Shown here: in pieces, positions 1 through 10,677 of the stretch
Position numbering within the stretch: position 1 is the first letter of the stretch
Layout of the letters: every line of letters begins with the position of its first letter
From: Alkalicoccobacillus plakortidis
GTDB taxonomy: Bacteria > Bacillota > Bacilli > Bacillales > Bacillaceae_D
Reading direction: 5' to 3'
Length of the DNA: 64,000 bases
Assembly: GCF_023703085.1 (NCBI RefSeq)
Contig: NZ_JAMQJY010000005.1
Location: 87,180 to 151,179, forward strand
Made by a program: the position numbers and the translations under genes
The notes under the pieces: generated by a model
Told to the model about the DNA's origin: nothing
Database searches by the model: none
What the model saw: the letters and a program-made list of their open reading frames with translations, nothing else

Positions 1-1720
<1,720 letters not shown>

Positions 1721-1749
1721 CTAACAACACTTACAAAGCAGAAAATGAA

Positions 1750-1785
1750 AGCAACAGGGAGAGTGTCTAACATCTCCCGGTTGCT
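1750..1785 (-). terminator. Strong hairpin between rpoB and rpoC
   Basis: The rpoB-rpoC gap holds an inverted repeat with arms AGCAAC-GGGAGA and TCTCCC-GTTGCT (one mismatch bulge, 10-nt loop) followed by TTCATTTTC. It sits 11 nt after the rpoB stop. The U-tract is weak, so it may be a partial terminator or an RNA processing or stability element rather than a full stop. Confidence 0.6.
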
Positions 1786-1796
1786 CATACTATTCT

Positions 1797-4700
1797 TTAC
1801 GCCTTAGCACTTGGCTCAAAGTTCAAATTCAGCTTATCGTTTCCTTGTTCTTCTTCATCATCAAGCTCTCTCATTTCAATCTCTTCTTCGTTGCTAGAGA
1901 GCATTTTCACGTCCATACCAAGTGATTGAAGCTCTTTAATCAGAACTTTAAAGGATTCAGGTACTCCTGGTTCAGGAACATTCTCACCTTTTACAATGGC
2001 TTCGTATGTTTTCACACGACCAACCACGTCATCTGATTTCACTGTCAGGATCTCCTGAAGTGTATAAGCAGCACCATATGCCTCAAGTGCCCAAACCTCC
2101 ATCTCACCAAAACGCTGTCCACCAAATTGAGCTTTACCACCCAATGGCTGTTGCGTAACAAGTGAATAAGGTCCAGTTGAACGAGCGTGCAACTTATCAT
2201 CAACCATGTGAGCAAGTTTGATCATGTACATAATACCTACAGAGATACGGTTATCAAACGGCTCACCTGTACGTCCATCATATAGCACTGTCTTACCATC
2301 ACGTGCCATGCCCGCTTCTTCAAGCGTACCCCAAACATCTTCCTCACGCGCTCCATCAAATACTGGAGATGCAACGTGGATACCAAGCTTACGAGCAGCC
2401 ATTCCTAAATGAAGCTCAAGCACTTGTCCGATGTTCATACGAGAAGGTACCCCTAGTGGGTTTAACATGATGTCAATTGGTGTGCCATCAGGTAGGTACG
2501 GCATATCTTCCTCTGGAAGGATACGCGAGATAACCCCTTTGTTTCCGTGACGACCGGCCATTTTATCCCCTTCATGAATCTTACGCTTTTGTACGATGTA
2601 AACACGTACTAGCTGATTCACACCAGGTGGTAATTCATCTCCATCTTCACGATTGAAGATCTTAACATCAAGCACAATACCGTCTCCACCATGAGGTGCA
2701 CGAAGTGATGTATCACGTACTTCACGTGCCTTCTCACCAAAGATTGCATGAAGTAGACGTTCCTCAGCTGTTAGTTCCGTTACTCCCTTAGGTGTAACCT
2801 TACCAACTAGAATATCACCGTCTTTAACTTCTGCACCGGTACGGATGATGCCGCGCTCATCCAGATTACGTAGTGCATCTTCACCAACGTTTGGAATATC
2901 ACGAGTGATTTCCTCTGGTCCAAGCTTTGTATCTCTAGCATCAGATTCATATTCTTCAATGTGAATCGATGTATACACATCATCTTTTACAAGGCGCTCA
3001 CTTAAAATGATCGCATCCTCATAGTTGTAACCTTCCCATGTCATGAAACCAACCATAACGTTACGGCCTAGAGCCATTTCGCCTTTTTCCATGGAAGGAC
3101 CATCGGCAAGGATTTCACGCTTATCAACAATGTCGCCCTCTGCAACAATAGGACGTTGATTGTAACTTGTTCCTTGGTTAGAACGAATGAACTTTTGAAG
3201 ACGGTATTTATCAAGGTCACCTTTTACATCCTGTCCGTCAACTTCTTCAATGCGACGAACCCAGATTTCCTTAGCCGTTACACGTTCAACTTCTCCACGG
3301 AACTTGGAAACAACCGCAGCTCCAGAGTCTCTTGCTGACACATGCTCCATACCTGTTCCAACAATCGGAGACTCAGGTACTAAAAGCGGAACAGCTTGAC
3401 GCTGCATGTTCGCACCCATTAGGGCACGGTTGGAGTCATCGTTTTCTAGGAACGGGATACATGAAGTCGCGGCAGAAACAACCTGCTTAGGCGATACATC
3501 CATATAATCTAAACGTTCACGAGCAACAACTGTATTTTCTCCACGGAAACGAGCAATAATATTGTCATCAACAAATGCGCCATCTTCTGTTAACTTTGCA
3601 TTCGCCTGTGCGACAACATAGTTATCCTCTTCATCCGCAGTTAGATAATCAATTTGTTTAGTAACCATACCTGTTTCAGGATCAACCCGACGGTATGGAG
3701 TCTCCATAAAGCCAAACTCATTCACCTTCGCATATGAAGATAAAGAGTTAATTAGACCAATGTTTGGTCCCTCTGGCGTTTCAATCGGACACATACGACC
3801 ATAGTGAGAGTAGTGAACGTCACGAACTTCAAATCCAGCCCGCTCCCTTGTTAAACCACCGGGTCCGAGTGCAGATAGTCTACGTTTATGTGTCAGCTCA
3901 GCTAGTGGATTTGTTTGATCCATAAACTGAGAAAGCTGAGAACTACCAAAGAACTCTTTAATTGATGCGATTACTGGACGAATGTTAATTAACGCCTGTG
4001 GAGTAATCATATTTGGATCTTGGATCGACATTCTCTCACGTACAACCCGCTCCATACGAGATAGACCAATACGGAACTGATTTTGTAAGAGCTCCCCTAC
4101 TGAACGTAGACGACGGTTTCCAAGGTGATCAATATCATCTGTATCGCCAACACCGTGTAAAAGGTTAAAGAAATAGCTGATAGCTGAAATGATATCTGAT
4201 GGTGCGATATGCTTCACATCACGCTCTACCATTCCGTTACCAATAACATCTATTACTTGTTCACCTTCGCGATCACTCGGCGCATAGATTTTTACAGACT
4301 GGATATTAATCTCCTCGTCCTCAATAACGCCACCAGACGTGTACACTTTCTTGAAACCAACATTATTCTCTAAGTAAGGAATAATACGGTCAAGTGTACG
4401 ACGATCAAGTACTGTACCCTCTTCAGCTAAAATTTCTCCTGTTTCTGGGTCTACTAACGTTTCAGCAATGCGTTGGTTAAAGAGACGATTTTTTATATGA
4501 AGCTTTTTATTCATCTTGTAGCGTCCAACATTCGCTAGGTCATAACGCTTCGGATCAAAGAAACGAGAATCAAGTAGACTCTTCGCATTTTCAACCGTTG
4601 GCGGCTCACCAGGGCGTAAACGCTCATAGATTTCTAGTAATGCTTTTTCTGTGCTGTCTGTGTTGTCTTTCTCAAGAGAATTACGAAGATACTCGTTCTC

Positions 4701-5336
4701 TCCAAGAAGATCGACCATCTCTTGATCCGAACCGAATCCAAGAGCACGCAAAAGAACCGTCACTGGTATTTTTCTTGTGCGGTCTATCCGGACGTAAACA
4801 ATATCCTTTGCATCCGTTTCAAGCTCAAGCCACGCTCCACGGTTCGGGATGACAGTAGCAGTAAACCCTTTTTTTCCGTTTTTGTCTGTTTTTTGACTGT
4901 AATATACGCTTGGGGAACGAACCAGTTGCGAAACAATTACTCGCTCTGCTCCATTAATGACAAACGTACCGGTATCTGTCATAAGAGGGAAGTCGCCCAT
5001 AAACACTTCCTGCTCTTTAACTTCACCTGTTTCTTTGTTAATCAAACGAACCTTCACACGCAAAGGAGCAGCAAACGTTACATCACGTTCTTTTGACTCC
5101 TCTACAGGATATTTCGGTTCTCCCAGGCTGTAGTCAATAAATTCCAAAACCAAGTTACCTGTGAAATCTTGGATTGGTGAAATGTCCTGGAACATCTCAC
5201 GTAGTCCTACATCAAGAAACCATTGGTAGGAAGCTGTCTGAATTTCAATCAAGTTAGGAAGTTCCAATACCTCATTGATTCTCGCGTAGCTTCTACGCTG
5301 GCGGTGACGTCCATACTGAATTAGTTGTCCTGCCAA
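1797..5336 (-). CDS. rpoB: RNA polymerase beta subunit
   Basis: Full-length beta subunit (1179 residues). I place the start at the TTG at 5336 ([15 protein letters not shown]), because AAGGGGTG lies about 8 nt upstream and the B. subtilis protein starts MTGQLVQYG; the in-frame GTG at 5345 would overlap the ribosome binding site. The rifampicin pocket ([14 protein letters not shown] then [13 protein letters not shown], residues about 468-493) carries the usual drug-sensitive residues Q470, D473, H483, R486 and S488. The C-terminal clamp segment ends in an acidic tail (ELDDEEEQ). The frame is intact, unlike many neighbours. Confidence 0.98.
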   Translation of the reverse strand: MAGQLIQYGRHRQRRSYARINEVLELPNLIEIQTASYQWFLDVGLREMFQDISPIQDFTGNLVLEFIDYSLGEPKYPVEESKERDVTFAAPLRVKVRLINKETGEVKEQEVFMGDFPLMTDTGTFVINGAERVIVSQLVRSPSVYYSQKTDKNGKKGFTATVIPNRGAWLELETDAKDIVYVRIDRTRKIPVTVLLRALGFGSDQEMVDLLGENEYLRNSLEKDNTDSTEKALLEIYERLRPGEPPTVENAKSLLDSRFFDPKRYDLANVGRYKMNKKLHIKNRLFNQRIAETLVDPETGEILAEEGTVLDRRTLDRIIPYLENNVGFKKVYTSGGVIEDEEINIQSVKIYAPSDREGEQVIDVIGNGMVERDVKHIAPSDIISAISYFFNLLHGVGDTDDIDHLGNRRLRSVGELLQNQFRIGLSRMERVVRERMSIQDPNMITPQALINIRPVIASIKEFFGSSQLSQFMDQTNPLAELTHKRRLSALGPGGLTRERAGFEVRDVHYSHYGRMCPIETPEGPNIGLINSLSSYAKVNEFGFMETPYRRVDPETGMVTKQIDYLTADEEDNYVVAQANAKLTEDGAFVDDNIIARFRGENTVVARERLDYMDVSPKQVVSAATSCIPFLENDDSNRALMGANMQRQAVPLLVPESPIVGTGMEHVSARDSGAAVVSKFRGEVERVTAKEIWVRRIEEVDGQDVKGDLDKYRLQKFIRSNQGTSYNQRPIVAEGDIVDKREILADGPSMEKGEMALGRNVMVGFMTWEGYNYEDAIILSERLVKDDVYTSIHIEEYESDARDTKLGPEEITRDIPNVGEDALRNLDERGIIRTGAEVKDGDILVGKVTPKGVTELTAEERLLHAIFGEKAREVRDTSLRAPHGGDGIVLDVKIFNREDGDELPPGVNQLVRVYIVQKRKIHEGDKMAGRHGNKGVISRILPEEDMPYLPDGTPIDIMLNPLGVPSRMNIGQVLELHLGMAARKLGIHVASPVFDGAREEDVWGTLEEAGMARDGKTVLYDGRTGEPFDNRISVGIMYMIKLAHMVDDKLHARSTGPYSLVTQQPLGGKAQFGGQRFGEMEVWALEAYGAAYTLQEILTVKSDDVVGRVKTYEAIVKGENVPEPGVPESFKVLIKELQSLGMDVKMLSSNEEEIEMRELDDEEEQGNDKLNLNFEPSAKA

Positions 5337-5470
5337 CTGATTCACCCCTTAAATCTCGCGTTATAGTATCTAAAAAAGGCAAACAAAAATCTTACTAAAA
5401 GATGATTGAATGACCATTGTTCAAAAAAACTGACCTCACTTTACAATCATGCCACAATCAGAGCAAACTG

Positions 5471-5479
5471 ATTATAGCA
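5471..5479 (-). promoter_or_regulatory. Extended -10 promoter candidate upstream of rpoB
   Basis: On the minus strand the sequence TGCTATAAT gives a perfect -10 (5471-5476) with the TGn extension; no good -35 is seen. It lies about 130 nt before rpoB in the ybxB-rpoB gap, where B. subtilis also has an rpoBC promoter. The rest of the gap is AT-rich with nothing else recognisable. Confidence 0.5.
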
Positions 5480-5594
5480 GTATAACCAAATTTATCTAGT
5501 CGTATTCCTTATAAAATAGCGATTTTACCGACTTCAACTAGAAAAATAGGCAATTGTACGCATTAAATGATAATACCACAAGGTAAATAATGAG

Positions 5595-6197
5595 TCAATT
5601 TTTTCTTGCTCGAATAATAAAATATCCTTTGTTTTTTTCCACAATCTCTACTTCATCAAAGAGTTGACCAAGTTTTTCAAGCGTTGAAGGTGCTCCTTGT
5701 TTCTTTTGAATCACTACCCAAAGCTCTCCACCCGTTTGTAAATGGGCATATGCTTGTTCATAAATTAAAAAAACTAACGCCTTACCAGCGCGTATTGGTG
5801 GATTGGTTACAATACCGGCATATTCATTATGCGGTACATGTTCAAACCCATCACTCTCATAAACCACGGCATTTTCCACTCGGTTTTGTCTTGCATTTAA
5901 TCTCGCTAATGTGCATGCCCGCTCATTGACATCAATTAAATGCACCACTCGTTCGGGGTCAACTCTTGCAAGAGTTAATCCAATTGGCCCATATCCACAG
6001 CCAACATCAAGTAGATCCCCCTCTATTTCAGGGAATTGAAAATGCTCGATCAGCGTCCTGCTCCCAAAATCTACTTCATGCTTCGAGAAAACTCCCCTAT
6101 CTGAAGTCAGACGCATTGTGTAACCACGTAAATCGGCAGTCCACGTCTTTTGCTCGCTTTGTGTACTTGGTTTGTTTGAATAATAGTGTTCAGACAT
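5595..6197 (-). CDS. ybxB: Class I SAM-dependent methyltransferase, YbxB/RsmC-like
   Basis: A 200-residue protein starting MSEHYYSNKPS, very like B. subtilis YbxB. The ATG at 6197 is chosen over an upstream in-frame start because GGAGGG sits at 6204-6209 and the family starts there. Motif I for S-adenosylmethionine is LLDVGCGYGPIGL, and the RsmC-type catalytic motif NPPIRAGK follows, as in enzymes that methylate guanine N2 in rRNA. The substrate here is not proven. It lies between rplL and rpoB, as in other Bacillus, just downstream of the rplL terminator, so it is probably transcribed by read-through. Confidence 0.88.
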   Translation of the reverse strand: MSEHYYSNKPSTQSEQKTWTADLRGYTMRLTSDRGVFSKHEVDFGSRTLIEHFQFPEIEGDLLDVGCGYGPIGLTLARVDPERVVHLIDVNERACTLARLNARQNRVENAVVYESDGFEHVPHNEYAGIVTNPPIRAGKALVFLIYEQAYAHLQTGGELWVVIQKKQGAPSTLEKLGQLFDEVEIVEKNKGYFIIRARKN

Positions 6198-6228
6198 CGT
6201 AACCCTCCATCCTGTTTTACCTATGGAC

Positions 6229-6259
6229 AAAAAAAGACTCGCTATGGCGCGAGCCTTTT
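6229..6259 (-). terminator. Intrinsic terminator after rplL
   Basis: GGCTCGC and GCGAGTC arms with a 6-nt loop, followed by seven T on the minus strand, 14 nt after the rplL stop. Confidence 0.85.
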
Positions 6260-6272
6260 CTTATTCAACTAA

Positions 6273-6642
6273 TTACTTAACTTCAACAGAAGCTCCTGCT
6301 TCTTCAAGCTTAGCTTTAACTTCGTTAGCTTCGTCTTGAGAAACGCCTTCTTTGATTGAAGCTGGAGCACCATCAACAAGTGCTTTCGCTTCTTTAAGAC
6401 CAAGACCAGTTACTTCACGAACTGCTTTGATTACGTTGATTTTAGAACCACCAGCAGATTCAAGAATTACGTCAAATTCAGTTTGCTCAGCAGCAGCTTC
6501 GCCAAGCGCCAGCACCTGCAGCAGCTACAGGAGCAGCAGCAGTAACACCGAATTCTTCTTCAATAGCTTTTACTAGATCGTTAAGTTCAAGAACTGTCAT
6601 TTCTTTGATTGCACCAATGATTTCTTCATGCGTTTTAGTCAT
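6273..6642 (-). CDS. rplL: Ribosomal protein L7/L12, frameshifted in this sequence
   Basis: The stalk protein of the 50S subunit, which recruits translation GTPases. The frame opens at the ATG at 6642 ([20 protein letters not shown] at 6651-6655) and runs through the N-terminal dimerisation domain into the Ala/Gly hinge. There GCTGG reads GCTTGG (6502-6507, CCAAGC on the plus strand). Removing the extra base joins it to [16 protein letters not shown] and the complete C-terminal domain ([13 protein letters not shown]), giving 122 residues, the normal length. As the gene is essential, the frameshift is most likely a sequence error. It is cotranscribed after rplJ. Confidence 0.95.
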
Positions 6643-6710
6643 TTGTAAATCCTCCTTGTTTTATAGGTGATTTTTCACCTTTGTTTGTTATTAGTTAGCA
6701 GGCAACTCTA

Positions 6711-7211
6711 TTAAGCGCCTTGCTCTTCCTTTTGTTCTGCAACTGCTTTAGTAACAAGTGCAAAGTTACGAACTGGTGCTTGAAGCACACTAAGAAGCAT
6801 AGAAAGAAGTCCATCACGAGATGGAAGCTCAGCCAACGCCTTGATTTGCTCAAGAGAAGCAACCTGACCTTCAATTACACCAGCTTTGATTTCTAACGCT
6901 TCATGTTTCTTAGCGAATTCGTTAAGAATCTTAGCAGGAGCAATAACGTCTTCTTTACTGAATGCGATCGCAGTAGGACCTACAAGCTGCTCATCAAGAG
7001 CAGTAAGTTCAGTCTCAGCCGTAGCACGACGAGTCATTGAGTTCTTGTATACTTTGAATTCAACACCAGCATCACGCAACTGTTTACGAAGTTCCGTTAC
7101 TTCAGAAACGGAAAGTCCACGATAATCAACAACAACTGTTGACTGGCTTTCACGAAGCTTAGTAGCGATATCAGAAACAACCTGTTTCTTAGCATCAATT
7201 ACTTTACTCAT
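6711..7211 (-). CDS. rplJ: Ribosomal protein L10
   Basis: 166 residues starting [16 protein letters not shown]. The ATG at 7211 is preceded by GGAGGTG at 7217-7223, which rules out the longer in-frame start. The protein forms the base of the ribosomal stalk, with the N-terminal rRNA-binding domain ([16 protein letters not shown]) and a C-terminal helix for L7/L12 dimers. It is preceded by the L10 leader RNA and followed by rplL; in this family the L10-L12 complex represses its own operon through that leader. Confidence 0.97.
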   Translation of the reverse strand: MSKVIDAKKQVVSDIATKLRESQSTVVVDYRGLSVSEVTELRKQLRDAGVEFKVYKNSMTRRATAETELTALDEQLVGPTAIAFSKEDVIAPAKILNEFAKKHEALEIKAGVIEGQVASLEQIKALAELPSRDGLLSMLLSVLQAPVRNFALVTKAVAEQKEEQGA

Positions 7212-7254
7212 ACATACACCTCCTGTTAGTCTTTTACGTTTATACCGCACATAA

Positions 7255-7368
7255 GCATATAAAAAGCCCTCATGCAGACATGAGGGCGTATGGATTCTAA
7301 TGAAAAGAATCTATCGCTTACCTCGGCAGGATATTAAGCTAATAAGCCCCTGCTGTCTACGGTATAAT
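7255..7368 (-). ncRNA. L10 leader (autoregulatory mRNA leader) with terminator hairpin
   Basis: Between the rplJ promoter and the rplJ start the minus strand reads GACAGCAGGGGC, then CCTGCCGAGGTAAGCG, then a hairpin GCCCTCATG-TCTG-CATGAGGGC followed by TTTTTAT. The paired CAGCAGG and CCTGCCGAGGTAA elements match the conserved core of the Firmicutes L10 leader, where L10(L12)4 binding shifts folding towards termination. The role is from family knowledge; the elements are visible here. Confidence 0.85.
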
Positions 7369-7402
7369 CATTTTGTTTGTGCATTCATTGCGCACTTCAA
7401 GA

Positions 7403-7432
7403 AGTATACAGAATGAACACTCATGTTGTCAA
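7403..7432 (-). promoter_or_regulatory. Sigma-A promoter for rplJ-rplL
   Basis: TTGACA at 7427-7432 and TATACT at 7403-7408, 18 nt apart, immediately after the rplA stop and just upstream of the L10 leader. Confidence 0.85.
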
Positions 7433-7435
7433 CGT

Positions 7436-8131
7436 TTATTTAGAAAGAGATGAAACGTTCACGCGAATTCCAGGACCCATTGTAGATGCAATTGCTACGT
7501 TACGCATATACGTACCTTTAGCAGCACTAGGCTTAGCTTTTAGCAATGTATCAATGATTGTCTTGAAGTTCTCAACAAGTTTGTCATCCTCAAATGACAC
7601 CTTACCGATTGGCACGTGTACGTTACCGGATTTTTCAACACGGTACTCTACTTTACCAGCTTTGATTTCGTTAACAGCTTTTGTTACATCAAATGTAACA
7701 GTACCTGTTTTAGGGTTTGGCATTAGGCCTTTTGGTCCAAGTACACGACCAAGCTTACCAACTTGAGCCATCATGTCTGGAGTAGCTACGATTACATCAA
7801 AATCAAACCAACCTTGGTTGATTTTGTTGATGAAATCCTCTTCTCCAACATAGTCAGCACCAGCAGCTTCAGCTTCTTTAGCTTTATCACCTTTAGCAAA
7901 AACTAGAACGCGTTGTGTTTTACCTGTACCATTTGGAAGCACAACTGCTCCACGGATTTGTTGATCCGCTTTTTTCGGGTCTACACCCAAACGAACAGCA
8001 ACTTCAACAGACTCGTCAAATTTAGCTGTTGCTGTTTTCTTAACAAGTTCAATCGCTTCTGCTGGAGAATACGTAGTATCCTTATCAACCAGCTTTAGAG
8101 CTTCTTGATACTTTTTACCTTTTTTAGCCAT
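7436..8131 (-). CDS. rplA: Ribosomal protein L1
   Basis: 231 residues starting [16 protein letters not shown] at the ATG at 8131, with GAGGAGG about 10 nt upstream. Conserved L1 segments are visible, including [34 protein letters not shown] and the C-terminal IRVNVSSL. L1 forms the mobile L1 stalk near the ribosomal E site and in many bacteria represses its own mRNA. It follows rplK after a structured 118-nt gap. The frame is intact. Confidence 0.97.
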   Translation of the reverse strand: MAKKGKKYQEALKLVDKDTTYSPAEAIELVKKTATAKFDESVEVAVRLGVDPKKADQQIRGAVVLPNGTGKTQRVLVFAKGDKAKEAEAAGADYVGEEDFINKINQGWFDFDVIVATPDMMAQVGKLGRVLGPKGLMPNPKTGTVTFDVTKAVNEIKAGKVEYRVEKSGNVHVPIGKVSFEDDKLVENFKTIIDTLLKAKPSAAKGTYMRNVAIASTMGPGIRVNVSSLSK

Positions 8132-8177
8132 GATTCTTTTCCTCCTCAATTGTGGTTTTAACGGATAGTCCTCCCAC

Positions 8178-8235
8178 TACAGAAGGTTGCGCCCTGTCTA
8201 ACAGGTAAGAGGAATAACCCTCAATCGCAACCTCC
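8178..8235 (-). promoter_or_regulatory. Structured RNA element between rplK and rplA
   Basis: The rplK-rplA gap contains GGAGGTTGCG and CGCAACCTTC about 30 nt apart, forming a long-range stem closing a loop that itself holds small inverted repeats (ACCTGTTAGACAGG). It could be an L1 target or a processing site, but I cannot match it to a named family. Confidence 0.4.
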
Positions 8236-8249
8236 AGTAAACGGAACAA

Positions 8250-8675
8250 TTAATCTTCGATCGTAATTCCCATGCTACGAGCTGTTCCTTCAACCATACG
8301 CATAGCGGATTCAACATTCGCTGCGTTGAGATCTGGCATCTTAGTTTCAGCAATCTCGCGCACTTTATCACGCTTAACAGTTGCAACTTTATTTCGGTTC
8401 GGCTCTCCAGAACCAGACTCGATTCCAGCTGCTTTTTTAAGCAATACCGCTGCAGGCGGAGTTTTTGTGATGAACGTAAAAGAACGATCCTCAAAAACTG
8501 TAATCTCAACAGGAATGATAAGACCTGCTTGATCAGAAGTACGAGCGTTAAATTCTTTACAGAAACCCATAATATTCACACCTGCTTGACCCAATGCAGG
8601 ACCAACCGGTGGAGCTTGGATTCGCTTTCCAGCAGGGATTTGCAATTTAACCATTTTAATTACCTTTTTAGCCAC
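8250..8675 (-). CDS. rplK: Ribosomal protein L11, with two mutually compensating indels
   Basis: 141 residues from a GTG at 8675 (AAGGAGGT upstream), the normal length. The body matches Bacillus L11 almost residue for residue ([39 protein letters not shown]). Residues 17-21 read KRIQA where the family has KANPA. This comes from a missing A in GGAAA(A)GCG and an extra A in CCAGC (8614-8619), which cancel out. The altered segment is the conserved proline-rich loop near the GTPase centre and thiopeptide site. I judge it an error rather than real variation. L11 binds 23S rRNA helices 43/44. It heads the rplK-rplA pair. Confidence 0.96.
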   Translation of the reverse strand: MAKKVIKMVKLQIPAGKRIQAPPVGPALGQAGVNIMGFCKEFNARTSDQAGLIIPVEITVFEDRSFTFITKTPPAAVLLKKAAGIESGSGEPNRNKVATVKRDKVREIAETKMPDLNAANVESAMRMVEGTARSMGITIED

Positions 8676-8733
8676 GTGACACACCTCCTTAAGTCCGTGA
8701 TGTGGTTATCCGGATGATTTTCATCCTCCCACT

Positions 8734-8760
8734 CAAAAAACGGATGCATTCATGCACCCG
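8734..8760 (-). terminator. Terminator or attenuator in the rplK leader
   Basis: CGGGTGCA-TGAA-TGCATCCG followed by six T on the minus strand. It ends nusG transcripts, but it also lies downstream of the rplK promoter (8796-8824), so transcripts from that promoter must pass it to reach rplK. Confidence 0.75.
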
Positions 8761-8795
8761 ATGGCTCATGTTATCAAACCATATCAAACATGAAA

Positions 8796-8824
8796 ATTCT
8801 ATCACCTTCGCAGATAGATATCAA
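8796..8824 (-). promoter_or_regulatory. Sigma-A promoter for rplK-rplA
   Basis: TTGATA at 8819-8824 and TAGAAT at 8796-8801, exactly 17 nt apart, directly after the nusG stop. Confidence 0.8.
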
Positions 8825-8832
8825 GTCATTTT

Positions 8833-9366
8833 TTAAATCTTTTCTACTTGGTTATAATCAAGCTCAACCGGAGTCTCGCGTCCAAACATGTTCACATGAA
8901 CCTTAATCTTTTGTTTTTCCACTTGAATTTCTTCAATTGTTCCAACAAAATTCGCAAAGGGACCTTCTTTCACTTTCACAGATTCTTTGATATCAAAATC
9001 AATTTCTGCTCGTGGTTGTTCAACGCCCATCTGCTTAAGGATACTTTCAACCTCATCAGGAAGAAGAGCCGTTGGTTTAGAACCAACGCCAGAAGAACCG
9101 ACAAATCCAGTTACTCCAGGTGTATTACGAACAACATACCAAGAGTCATCTGTCATAATGATTTCTACCAACACGTAACCAGGAAATACTTTGCGGGTTA
9201 CGGTTTTTGTCTTACCATTTTTTACTTCTGTTTCTTCTTCAACAGGAACAAGCACTCGAAAGATCTTATCTGCCATATCCATAGATTCCACACGCTTTTC
9301 AAGATTTGCTTTAACCTTGTTTTCATAACCTGAATACGTATGAACTACATACCAATTTTTCTCCAT
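8833..9366 (-). CDS. nusG: Transcription elongation/termination factor NusG
   Basis: 177 residues starting MEKNWYVVHTYSGYENKVK. The N-terminal NGN domain (about residues 1-110, including FPGYVLVEI and TPGVTGFVG) binds the RNA polymerase clamp. The C-terminal KOW domain (about 125-175, VKVKEGPFANFVGTIEEI) contacts ribosome and Rho partners in the family. It is in the usual secE-nusG-rplK order. The frame is intact. Confidence 0.97.
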   Translation of the reverse strand: MEKNWYVVHTYSGYENKVKANLEKRVESMDMADKIFRVLVPVEEETEVKNGKTKTVTRKVFPGYVLVEIIMTDDSWYVVRNTPGVTGFVGSSGVGSKPTALLPDEVESILKQMGVEQPRAEIDFDIKESVKVKEGPFANFVGTIEEIQVEKQKIKVHVNMFGRETPVELDYNQVEKI

Positions 9367-9441
9367 TGTGGCTAGGACCAGCTAGTCCTATTCGCCTCCT
9401 TTCTAGTACTCATTTCATGCTCTAATAATACGACCGCACTC

Positions 9442-9621
9442 CTAGAGTAGGCGAACTAATTCCGAAATTCCCAAATCTACCACTGCAAAAAAGACAGTCA
9501 TAATCGCAACGGTTGCAAGAACCACTAGTGTGTAACGTGTGAGTTCTTTGCGCGTTGGCCAACTGACTCTTCTCATCTCTTGAGCAACACTTTGAAAGAA
9601 ATTACCTAATTTACCGGCCAA
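9442..9621 (-). CDS. secE: Preprotein translocase subunit SecE
   Basis: A 59-residue protein from a TTG start at 9621 with GGAGGTG at 9627-9633. The sequence begins MAGKLGNFFQSVAQEMRRV and continues SWPTRKELTRYT, the amphipathic segment typical of SecE, then one transmembrane helix (VVLATVAIMTVFFAVVDL, residues about 33-50). SecE clamps SecY in the protein-export channel. It lies between sigH and nusG as in other Bacillus, but without the usual rpmG (L33) gene upstream. Confidence 0.93.
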   Translation of the reverse strand: MAGKLGNFFQSVAQEMRRVSWPTRKELTRYTLVVLATVAIMTVFFAVVDLGISELVRLL

Positions 9622-9700
9622 GGGAACACCTCCAGCACCATATAATTATGGTCATGATCAAGTCTATCTAAACAGCCGCATTCCGAAGACAAGATTCCTC

Positions 9701-9740
9701 AAAATAAAAAAAGAACCGCTGCATTCATTCAAATGCGGTT
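9701..9740 (-). terminator. Intrinsic terminator between sigH and secE
   Basis: AACCGC and GCGGTT arms around an inner ATT/AAT pairing, followed by CTTTTTTTATTTTG on the minus strand. It lies about 80 nt before secE and downstream of the promoter at 9838-9866. Confidence 0.75.
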
Positions 9741-9837
9741 TAGTACAAAGACGCTATAAAAGTCGTTTCCTTATTCACAGAGATTAGTAACAGTCTATAT
9801 CAATAAAGAGAACAATTATAATTACACATGCTCTTTG

Positions 9838-9866
9838 ATACTAGCATGTCAAGAAATTTGTGTCAA
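9838..9866 (-). promoter_or_regulatory. Sigma-A promoter downstream of sigH
   Basis: TTGACA at 9861-9866 and TAGTAT at 9838-9843 with a 17-nt spacer. It would start a transcript that meets the terminator at 9701-9740 about 100 nt later; read-through would reach secE and nusG. No ribosomal protein gene is encoded in the interval. Confidence 0.8.
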
Positions 9867-9889
9867 TCTTTGGTTAATGATTTTCAAAG

Positions 9890-9924
9890 CAAAAACGGCA
9901 CATTGCTCCAAGCCTTGTACCGTT
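9890..9924 (-). terminator. Intrinsic terminator after sigH
   Basis: AACGGTACA and TGTGCCGTT arms (nine pairs, one G-U) followed by TTTGCTTT on the minus strand, 8 nt beyond the corrected sigH stop. Its position supports that corrected stop. Confidence 0.75.
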
Positions 9925-9931
9925 ATTGATT

Positions 9932-10598
9932 CTATAGCGTAACACCTTTTAATTCCACGTAACGCTCCAAGCTTACGTTTCACCCGTTGCAGCGCATTAT
10001 CGATTGATTTCACATGACGATTAAGATCAGACGAAATCTCTTGATAGGTTCTGCCATCTAGATAAAGCAGAAGGACTTGCTGTTCTAATTCACTGAGGAT
10101 TTCCCCCATTTTTAATTCAATATTTTCAAACTCTTCTTGATTGATGAGAAGCTCTTCTGGATCCGTCACTCGATTTCCACAAATGACATCAAGTAATGTG
10201 CGATCTGACTCCTCGTCATAAAGAGGTTTGTCTAGAGACACATAGGAGTTGAGGGGGATATGCTTTTGCCTGGTAGCCGTCTTAATAGCAGTAATAATCT
10301 GCCGTGTGATACACAACTCCGCGAACGCCTTAAAGGAGGATAGCTTGTCCCCATTAAAGTCTCGTACAGCCTTATACAGACCTATCATTCCCTCTTGAAC
10401 AATATCTTCATGATCAGCGCCAATCAAAAAATACGATCGTGACTTAGCACGAACAAAATTCTTATATTTGTTAATTAGATATTCAAGTGCCTGAGTATTT
10501 CCGAGTCTTACTTGTTCCACGAGAAAGCTATCATCAGCCTGTTCAAATCCGTTACCAGGCTTTGTAAAAGTTGGTTCAAGCTGAAGCTCTGCAGTCAC
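9932..10598 (-). CDS. sigH: RNA polymerase sigma-H factor, frameshifted near its C-terminus here
   Basis: Sigma factor of the transition state and sporulation onset. GTG start at 10598 with GAGGGGG upstream. Region 2 (YFLIGADHEDIVQEGMIGLY) and region 4.2 (TYQEISSDLNRHVKSIDNA) closely match B. subtilis SigH. As written the frame runs on to 9849 with a foreign tail. Changing GCTTGG to GCTGG at 9967-9972 restores KLERYVELKGVTL and a stop at 9932, giving 221 residues, the family length, just before a terminator. The extension is therefore an artefact of the GCTGG problem. Own promoter at 10644-10673. Confidence 0.94.
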
Positions 10599-10643
10599 AA
10601 TAATACCCCCTCGGCCAAGGCCACTAACTTAATGTTTAAACGT

Positions 10644-10673
10644 ATTATATAGCACAGTTTTCCAGGAGGTCAA
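10644..10673 (-). promoter_or_regulatory. Sigma-A-type promoter for sigH
   Basis: TTGACC at 10668-10673 and TATAAT at 10644-10649, 18 nt apart. It overlaps the end of rae1 by position of the -35 and lies 46 nt before the sigH GTG. Confidence 0.75.
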
Positions 10674-10677
10674 CCTC

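Noticed and set aside
4598..5096. Antisense open frames across rpoB, including one of 124 codons
   Set aside because: Opposite-strand shadows of a highly conserved gene; cysteine- and serine-rich composition and no start signals.
9849..9931. A longer sigma-H with a novel C-terminal tail
   Set aside because: The tail appears only because of the GCTGG-type insertion at 9967. The corrected stop sits at the family position just before a terminator.
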